This document shows, one piece after another, positions 57,699 to 64,000 of a stretch of DNA of 64,000 nt (positions within the stretch are counted from its first letter, which is position 1; each line of letters begins with the position of its first letter). A program made the position numbers and the translations under genes. A model generated the notes under the pieces. The model had not been told where the DNA came from, did no database searches, and saw only the letters and a list, made by a program, of their open reading frames with translations. Origin of the DNA: Paenibacillus sp. P25 (lineage in GTDB: Bacteria; Bacillota; Bacilli; Paenibacillales; NBRC-103111); assembly GCA_024704175.1 (NCBI GenBank), contig CP085629.1, positions 7,615,501 to 7,679,500 of the forward strand. Direction: 5' to 3'.

Positions 57699-58248
57699 CT
57701 AAGTTGATTTCTCTATGATTCTCGCCGCTTCCAGCAGGCTCTGCACATAATAATCCGCGAGGCTTCGCCCCTTCGGCTCCTTGCGAAGCTCCCGGAGCGT
57801 CCTCGGCGATTCGACCAGGATCGTAGAGCGGACCCGCTTCTTTCCCGGCACGCATGTCGTCCAAACTGTCCCCCACCATCCACAGCCGGCCGCAGCCGCC
57901 GAATTGGGCTATTCCTTGCTGCAGCAAACCGGGTCTTGGTTTCCTGCAGGGGCACCGCTCCTCGGGGGTATGAGGACAATAATAGATTTCATCAATTCTT
58001 CCTTTCTCTTCGCGTATGGTTTCCAGAAAAAACCTATGAATGTGCAGCAAATCGGGCTCAGGGAGGATTCCTTTGCCCACAGCCGCTTGGTTGGTGACGA
58101 TACAGATCCGGTTGTCCGGCCGGTTAAGCCTCCATGACCCTTCCATTGCACCGGGGAGCCACTCGATCTGTGCCGTGCTCAGAACGTAGCCGTCATCCAC
58201 GTTCCTGTTGATCACTCCGTCTCTATCCAGAAAGATCAGCTTCTTCAT
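57699..58248 (-). CDS. gmhB: D-glycero-D-manno-heptose 1,7-bisphosphate phosphatase GmhB (one frameshift)
   Basis: HAD-superfamily phosphatase removing the 7-phosphate of the heptose bisphosphate. The nucleophile motif LDRDGVINRN has Asp8 and Asp10. The structural zinc cluster is CPHTPEERCPCRKP, diagnostic for GmhB within HAD-IIIA, and the motif IV Asp pair is GDSLDDM. The frame changes near 57838, then RSTILVESPRTLRELRKEP follows to a TAG at 57699. About 182 residues. It begins 11 bp after the kinase stop, with only a weak ribosome site. Confidence 0.9.
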
Positions 58249-58258
58249 CCCGGTCGAC

Positions 58259-59229
58259 CTACTCGGTATGGAAAACAATCCGGTCGCCGTAACGGCTGAA
58301 GCGGACCGGCATCTGCTGCAGTGGCGGCGCCTTTCTTACCCTGTCCTGCGCCGGGAGCGGTACATACAGCATAAGGAAGCCCCCTCCGCCGGCTCCGGCG
58401 ATTTTCCCGCCGAGCGCTCCGGCCTCCAGCGCCTTGCGGTACAGATCGTCAATCTCGGGATTCGATATGCCGTCGGCGAGTCGCCGTTTGAGTTCCCAGC
58501 CCCGGTGCAGGAGGCTTCCTAATTTATCGACTTCCCCTTGGCGGAGAGAGTTCATGAAGGCAATGCTTTGATTTCTAAGGCTGATCAGTCGCTGCGTCTT
58601 ATCCAGGGTATTGTCCTTCTGCTGCTTCAGAATCCGGGATGCGGAACGGGTAATGCCCGTATAAAACAGCATGATGCTCGATTCCAGCGTCCGCAGCGAT
58701 TCCGCGGACAAGGGTACCCTTTCCGTATACACGGATCCGCCCGGGTTGAAGCGGGTGTAGCGCAGTCCTCCGTAAGCGGCGATGTATTGGTCCTGTTTGC
58801 CGATGGGATGGTTTAACCGGCCGATTTCGATTTCGCAGGCTTCCTGCGCCAGCTGCTCTGGGCCGGCCTGAACCCCTGCAGCGCATAGAGGGCGTTCAGG
58901 AGACCGACGGTAAGGGCGCTGGAAGAACCGAGACCGGTTCCCTCCGCAGGCACATCGGTGAAGGTGACGATGTCTACGCCGCCGCCCGTCCCCGTCTGGA
59001 TCAGAGTTTCCCGGATGAGCTCGTGCTGGAGCTCGCGAACGTTCTCCACGATTTCCGTCCGGCTGTAAGCCGCCCGGATTTTATGATCGAAGCGTCGTTT
59101 GACGACGACGTAAATCGACTTGTCGATGGCGGTACTGACCACGGCCCCGCCATGCTCATTCGAGAACGATTCGAGGTCGGTCCCGCCGCCGGTGAAGCTG
59201 ATCCTGAGCGGTGTCTTGCTGATGATCAT
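58259..59229 (-). CDS. hddA: D-glycero-alpha-D-manno-heptose 7-phosphate kinase HddA (one frameshift)
   Basis: GHMP-family sugar kinase of the GDP-alpha-heptose route; it phosphorylates C1 of heptose 7-phosphate. The start MIISKTPLRISFTGGGTDLE at 59229 overlaps the hddC stop as ATGA and has AGGAGG 10 nt upstream. The ATP loop is EGTGLGSSSALTVGLLNAL and the C-terminal motif is GGKIAGAGGGGFLMLYVP. The frame changes near 58862 (GFRPA to QEACEIEIGRLNHPIGKQDQ). About 324 residues. Confidence 0.9.
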
Positions 59230-59917
59230 GTCTGCCATTCCTCCTGTGCTCTGTGGTAGGCGTCCAAGGTGCCGATATCCAGCAGGTATTCGCTGAAAAC
59301 ATAGCCTTTCATCCGGCCGATTAATTTCGGGAGGACATCATAGCCCAAATCCGCCGGACCGGAGGGAGGCAGGTAATCGAAGAGGGAAGAATCGGCAATA
59401 TAAATTCCCGCGTTGGCCAGGTCGCTTGCGGGATGAGCCGGTTTTTCGACGAAGCCGGTGATGATGCTTCCCTCTCCCAGGGCGGCGATTCCGCAGTTCT
59501 GCGGGACCGGGGCATGAAACAGGGCCATGAGGAGAGGAGCGGGATGCTCCCGGTAAAACCGCAGCATGCCGGTTAAATCGATTCGGGTCAGATTGTCCGC
59601 ATAGAGAATGAAAAAAGGCTCGCTGCCCCGGATAAATTCCCGGTTCTCCCTGAGCGTTCCGGCACTGCCCAGCAGACTCCTTCTCGTAAACCGTCCGAAC
59701 CCGGATCGGGCCTTTGTACTGCTCAAGAAAAGAAATCACCTTATCCGCATGGTAGTGCGTATTGATCAGGACTTCGGTTACGCCGTGCTGTTCCAGCGGC
59801 TGGAGCCAAATGGCAAGCAGAGGCTTTCCCTTAATGGGGACAAGGCATTTGGGGATATCACGGGTCAGGGGCCGCTGACCTCGTACCTAATCCGGCGGCC
59901 AACAAGTAAGCTTTCAC
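59226..59917 (-). CDS. hddC: D-glycero-alpha-D-manno-heptose 1-phosphate guanylyltransferase HddC (two frameshifts)
   Basis: Nucleotidyltransferase forming the GDP-heptose. The GTG at 59917 opens VKAYLLAAGLGTR, the nucleotide-binding loop. After a change near 59880 comes RPLTRDIPKCLVPIKGKPLL and INTHYHADKVISFLEQYKGP. After another near 59690 come LLGSAGTLRENREF and FFILYADNL with a metal-site Asp, then GFVEKPAHPASDLANAGIYI. About 230 residues. First gene of the heptose operon, divergent from the glycosyltransferase with about 215 bp between. Confidence 0.88.
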
Positions 59918-60132
59918 AGCGGCTAGCACCTCTCATTCCCGAAAATCTTGAAATCTCAAAATAGTATATTCTATCAGCCATCCAAGCGTTCTAAACGAAG
60001 CTATATTTGAGGAAAGCATACAGGCTGTCGAGAGATTCGCTAGGAAGGGCCGGGGTGAAGGGATGAGCCGACACTTTCTTGGAACAGGCTTCGTATACTG
60101 GGGTATCATGCTATGGGAAAGGGCTGAATCCG

Positions 60133-61154
60133 TTGAAGCGTTACCTTAGGGAGGGCGGAAGGGTCGCTGTAAAAGCGGTCGCGGGAGCAGGTCCCGGCAC
60201 GAACACGGGAGCGGATCCCGGCGCGAATAGGGGCATGAATCCGGGCGGGCGTGCCGGGGCCGGAAAAGGCCAAGGGGCCAAGCGGGATAAGGGCACCGGG
60301 GAAAACCGGGCAGCCAAGCCGGGAAGAAGCAAACGGGCAGCATGGTGCAGCCGGGAGCGGGATCCGGAGCAAAACCGGGCATGAGACCCGGGATAAAGCC
60401 GGAGGAACAAACGAAGGCTGCGCCCGCACGGAAACCGGGGGTTAAATTCGAACCGAAAGCCGGAACATCTGCCGGAGTTTCGATTGTAGTCAGCACGAAG
60501 CGCCCCGAATATTTTGACAATATTCTGGATAATTACAAGAGGCAACTGTACAAGAACAAGGAGCTTGTCATTGTCCTGCACAAGAACAACATCAACCTGG
60601 AAAATTACCGAAAAAAAGTGCGGAACCTGAAGAATGTATCCGTTTATCAAATGGCGGAGAAGTACAAGCTGGGCCGCTGTCTGAATCATGCGATCCATCA
60701 TTCGAAATTGCCGCTCATTGCCAAATTTGACGACGACGATTACTATTCGCCTTATTACCTGACCGAGCAGACGAAGGCGCTGAATCTTACGGGGACCGAT
60801 GTTGTAGGCAAAAAAGCCTATTATACTTATCTCCTGGGAAGCCGAAGGCTGATCATCCGCTTCCCAAAGCTGAAGCAGCGGTTTGTCAAGACGGTAACAG
60901 GCGGGACCATCCTGTTCAAACGGAGCATGAAGGTGAGGTTCACGCCGAGCGCTTCACTGGGGGAAGACATCAATTTTCTCGCGAAATGCAGGGCCCGGGG
61001 GTACAAAATTTACGCAACAACGCCTTACAACTACGTCTATCTCCGGAGGAAAAGCGGCCATTCCTGGAAAACGACGGAAAGCTATCTGATGTACGGAAGC
61101 CAGTTCGTCGCCCGAACGAAGCATTACCGCAGCAGGACAACGCGCAAATTTTGA
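60133..61154 (+). CDS. Glycosyltransferase (GT2/GT-A type) with long low-complexity N-terminus (one frameshift)
   Basis: The GT-A domain is clear: VSIVVSTKRPEYFDNILDNY, KRQLYKNKELVIVLHKNN, the acidic metal motif AKFDDDDYYSPYYL, and SLGEDINFLAKCRARGYKIY with the catalytic-region Asp. Similar enzymes in Bacilli occur with spore or cell-surface genes (CgeD-like). A region of about 85 residues rich in Gly, Pro, Ala, Arg and Lys (GPGTNTGADPGANRG and similar) precedes it; the frame changes inside this region, near 60335. A TTG at 60133 after GGAAAGGG is the likely start, but not certain. It ends at a terminator. Confidence 0.75.
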
Positions 61155-61178
61155 GCAAGTGTCTTCCGAAGGAATCTG

Positions 61179-61218
61179 CCGGCCGTGCCCGCATTTGGCG
61201 GGCTTCGGCCGTTTAATA
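61179..61218 (+). terminator. Terminator after the glycosyltransferase gene
   Basis: CGGCCG-t-GCCCGC and GCGGGC-tt-CGGCCG form a strong stem around ATTTG, followed by TTTAATAAA. Confidence 0.75.
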
Positions 61219-61335
61219 AACCGATGATTAAATGGAAACCTTACAATAGATTGGATGCAGCGGGTGATAATTGCATCCCTTCATGCCGGCCGAACCGGCA
61301 GCGTCAAGTAAATCATCGGGAGCGTTGACTTCGTC

Positions 61336-62734
61336 ATGGAACCGCAAACGCCAATGGAATGCAGCGACATAAGTGCAGCTCTTCATGTCAACGAAAAAGA
61401 ACTTCGATCGATCTTTCGGCACTGTTCCGATCTTGTTTTCCGGCCCCTGAAAGTAAATACAGCCTCGCCTATTCTTCTTGTTTATACCGAAGGGCTTACC
61501 AACACGGAGTCGCTGGAGCAGGTTATAGCGCTTTACATCACAAGAGACGACCCCGGCCTCTTCTCACAATACAAGAAAGTCTACCGCCTTGCGGAGACGG
61601 TCTCGAAGATCCTCGAAGGGAATACCGCCTTGTTTATGGAGGGCCATCCCTATGCGCTTCTCGCCGATTTCGGTGAAACGAAACAGCGTGCCATCGACGA
61701 ACCTTCGAACGAGGCTTCGATCCGCGGACCCAAGGAGGGCTTCACCGAAAGCCTAAAGACCAATCTCAGTATGATCCGCAGGAAGCTGAAGACGCCGAGC
61801 CTGAAATTCGAAGCCTTTCAAACGGGGAAATCTCCAATACGCGGCTGGCCGTAGCCTATGTGGAGGGAAAAGTCCATACGGATGTGCTGCAGGAAGTGAA
61901 GAAGCGGTTAAGCGTCATCCGTTCGGACCGGATCCTGGACTCCGGATATATTGAAGAATTCATTGAGGACAAGCCTCTTTCCCTGTTTCCCCAAATCCAG
62001 AATACCGAGCGCCCGGATACGGTTGCCGCAAGTCTGATGGAGGGAAAGGTTGGGATCATTGTGGACGGCTCCCCCAATGTACTGCTTCTCCCGATGACGT
62101 TCTGGGCGGGATTTCAGGCGGCGGAAGATCATTACGAGCGTTTCCTGTATGTAACGGCGGTCCGGTTCATCCGGTTTCTTCTTGCCGTGGCCTCCGCTCT
62201 GCTGCCTTCCGTCTATGTGGCGCTCACGACGTTTCATCCGCAGATGATTCCTCTAAGCTTAATGCTGAGCATTGCTGCGGCCAGAGAAGGGATACCCTTC
62301 CCGACCGTCATCGAGACTCTTCTGATGGAACTGATGTTTGAGGGACTCCGGGAAGCGGGACTCCGCCTGCCCAAGGCGGTAGGGTCGGCTGTAAGCATCG
62401 TCGGAGCCTTGGTCATCGGTGAAGCCGCGGTGGAAGCGGGGTTTATTTCCGCTCCCATCGTCATGATCGTTGCCGGCACAGGAATCGCTTCCTTTGCCTT
62501 TCCCAGTTACAGCTTGGCGCGCCGTTCCGGATGCTGCGTTTTCCAGCGCTGCTGCTCGGCGGCTTTCTGGGATTATTCGGGGTTGCGATGGGGGTTGTGT
62601 TTATCTTGATCCATCTGGTCACGCTGAAATCATTCGGAATGCCCTATTTGAAGCCGGCCGCACCTTTAAAAGCCAGCATGGTGAAGGATGCGCTGATCCG
62701 GATGCATCGGCGGCTGGCTATGGGGAGAGGTTGA
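61336..62734 (+). CDS. Spore germination receptor A subunit, GerA family (two frameshifts)
   Basis: A membrane subunit of a nutrient-germinant receptor, about 466 residues. The soluble N-terminal part has SPILLVYTEGLTNTESLEQV. After a shift near 61830 come LAVAYVEGKVHTDVLQEVKK, LDSGYIEEFIEDKPLSLFPQ, RPDTVAASLMEGKVGIIVDG and the membrane part PFPTVIETLLMELMFEGLRE. After a shift near 62525 comes MLRFPALLLGGFLGLFGVAM. All are GerAA/GerKA hallmarks. The ribosome site for the ATG at 61336 is weak (GGGAG, far upstream). First gene of a gerA-gerC-gerB operon, normally a forespore sigma-G target; I could not pick out that promoter by eye. Confidence 0.87.
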
Positions 62735-62735
62735 T

Positions 62736-63877
62736 ATGCGAAGAACCAAAACGTTCCTTCCGGCTCTTGCATTGTCACTGCTGCTAGCGGGGTGCTGGGA
62801 TCGCAATGAAATCAATGATTACGCTTTTTGGATCGGTACGGCGCTTGATCTGACGAAGGATGGGCTGATTCAAAACAGCGCCCAAATCGCAATACCCGCG
62901 GAATTCGGCGGTAAAAAGGGGAAAGGAGGCGGAAAAGCCAATCTCGTATTAACGGCGACCGGCAAGACTTTGCTGAATACGCTTCAAACGATGCAGGACA
63001 AATTGCCGCGCAAAATCTTTATCGGTCACCGCAGAGCCGTATTTATCGGCGAAAGACTGGCACGCCACGGGCTGGCCGATATCATGGACCAATTTTCGCG
63101 AAACCCCGATACCCGGTTAAGAACCGATATTTTCGTGATGAATGACCGAGAGGGGAAGGAGGCTTTGGAACTGAACAGCCCGTTCAATCCCTTCTCGGCG
63201 ATTGCCGCCGTCAGCCAGGACCGGTTCTGCCGGCTGGGGGATGTGGCCCTCCGGGATTTTCTCCTGGATGCCGGGAGAGACGGGATCCGCCCTACGATGC
63301 CGATGATTGAGATCGCCCCCAAAATAAACATGAAGAGGGAACCGTCTTCGTGATTCACGCTGTGGCCTTATTTAACAAAAGCCTTCAGATGGTCGGGGAG
63401 CTCGACGGGCAGGAATCCTTGGAGCTGTACTGGATCAAAAATGTATTAAAAGATCACTATATTACGGAGACTACGGATAAAGGCACATTTTCCCTGTATG
63501 AATCCAATTTGCACAGAAGAATAACAACGGACCTCAGCGAAGAAAAAATTAAAATAGCCGTGGCGTTATCCGGAACGGGAAGACTGCTCGAAAACGATTC
63601 GGATATGGACCTTTCCGAGTCCTCCAATATAAAAGAGATTGAAAAAATGCTCAATGGGATTCTATCAAGAAAAATGGAAAAAATGATAAAAACGGTACAG
63701 ATAAGGTATGCACAGGACATATTCGGTTTCGGAGAAGAAATACATAGAGAGCATCCGTACCGCTGGAAGGCATTGCGGGAACGGTGGGACGAAGTTTATC
63801 CAACGGTCGAGGTCTCGGTGAACGTCGATTTGAATATCCGGCGGGTAGGAAAAGTAGGTGCATCTGTGCCGATTTAA
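62736..63877 (+). CDS. Spore germination lipoprotein, Ger(x)C family (one frameshift)
   Basis: C subunit of the germinant receptor, about 381 residues. The start MRRTKTFLPALALSLLLAGC has a lipobox with Cys20 and the family-wide GCWDRNEIND right after it. The later block KIFIGHRRAVFIGERLARHG is typical. The frame changes near 63345, leading to VIHAVALFNKSLQMVGELDG and the C-terminal domain KTVQIRYAQDIFGFGEEIHR. The ATG lies 1 bp after the gerA stop, inside GGAGAGG-led coupling. Order A-C-B is common in Paenibacillaceae-type ger operons. Confidence 0.88.
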
Positions 63878-63888
63878 GGGAGACGGAT

Positions 63889-64000
63889 ATGAAAATATCA
63901 GGCTGGCGGCTCTTTTGGATGATGGCCACATTAGAAATATCAATGAGCATATGGCTGACTCTGTCTCCCGCGATGAGGGAAGCGAAGCAGGATGCATGGA
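63889..64000 (+). CDS. Spore germination permease, GerB family (N-terminal part)
   Basis: The first 37 codons of the B subunit, cut by the window edge. AAGGGAGA precedes the ATG. The reading KISGWRLFWMMATLEISMSI and LSPAMREAKQDAW follows the GerAB/YndE N-terminal pattern, including the SPaxxxAkQDaW block after the first helix. It belongs to the APC superfamily and is the probable germinant-binding subunit. Confidence 0.85.
   Translation, partial: MKISGWRLFWMMATLEISMSIWLTLSPAMREAKQDAW

Noticed and set aside
60100..60700. Long minus-strand ORFs opposite the glycosyltransferase N-terminus
   Set aside because: They are the shadow of the G+C-rich low-complexity segment and have no start signals or conserved motifs.

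Overview
The window looks like chromosome of a Gram-positive endospore former of the Paenibacillaceae type. The pointers are a B. subtilis-like dpp/ykf operon, gerA-type germination genes, the sporulation-class diadenylate cyclase CdaS, a LicT/SacT antiterminator with its RNA targets, Fur boxes of the Bacillus 7-1-7 form, strong GGAGG ribosome sites and fairly G+C-rich coding DNA. No rRNA, tRNA, CRISPR array, prophage or complete insertion sequence was seen. The dominant technical feature is frameshifts: about 30 otherwise well-conserved genes are interrupted by one to three single-base shifts (roughly 49 in all). Conserved protein sequence resumes in another frame each time, so I annotate whole genes across the shifts and regard most shifts as probable sequence errors.

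Layout. 0-2.5 kb: the end of an HPr-like protein, a small unknown gene and a methyl-accepting chemotaxis protein. 2.5-7.5 kb: a Fur-controlled hydroxamate-type siderophore importer (two FecCD permeases, binding lipoprotein, ATPase) divergent from a YumC/YcgT-type ferredoxin-NADP reductase. 7.5-8.8 kb: the relic of a drug-exporter gene and a DUF899 gene. 8.8-13.1 kb: a Gfo/Idh/MocA oxidoreductase and a CUT1 sugar ABC transporter. 13.1-16.2 kb: a CBS protein, small proteins and a serine beta-lactamase-like hydrolase. 16.3-25.0 kb: dppABCDE-ykfABC for uptake and breakdown of cell-wall peptides, with three 64-bp hairpin repeats inside. 25.1-27.9 kb: a MerR regulator divergent from a 39-codon ORF coupled to an MFS exporter, then a short-chain dehydrogenase.

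28.0-41.4 kb is a minus-strand carbohydrate region: two pairs of sugar isomerase plus Gfo/Idh dehydrogenase, an MFS carrier, a YesMN-type two-component system, a second CUT1 transporter and a GH130 phosphorylase. Neither CUT1 transporter has its own ATPase. A 121-bp palindromic element with 14-bp perfect terminal inverted repeats lies here. 41.9-44.7 kb holds a membrane protein, a WYL regulator, a small membrane protein and a HIT protein.

44.7-56.3 kb is a sucrose/levan region: exported GH32 fructanase, levansucrase SacB, a sucrose-class PTS (EIIBC, EIIA) and its antiterminator. The sacB leader and the PTS leader each carry a 31-nt ribonucleic antiterminator overlapping an intrinsic terminator, so the antiterminator probably switches both units. 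An A+T-richer block (about 48.3-52.9 kb) with a DszC/SfnB-like flavoprotein and a polar amino-acid ABC transporter sits between the two halves.

56.4-64.0 kb: cdaS, then gmhA, gmhB, hddA and hddC (the complete gene set for GDP-D-glycero-alpha-D-manno-heptose), divergent from a glycosyltransferase with a long disordered N-terminus, then a gerA-gerC-gerB germination operon cut by the window edge. Together these suggest, but do not prove, heptose glycosylation of a spore or S-layer surface.
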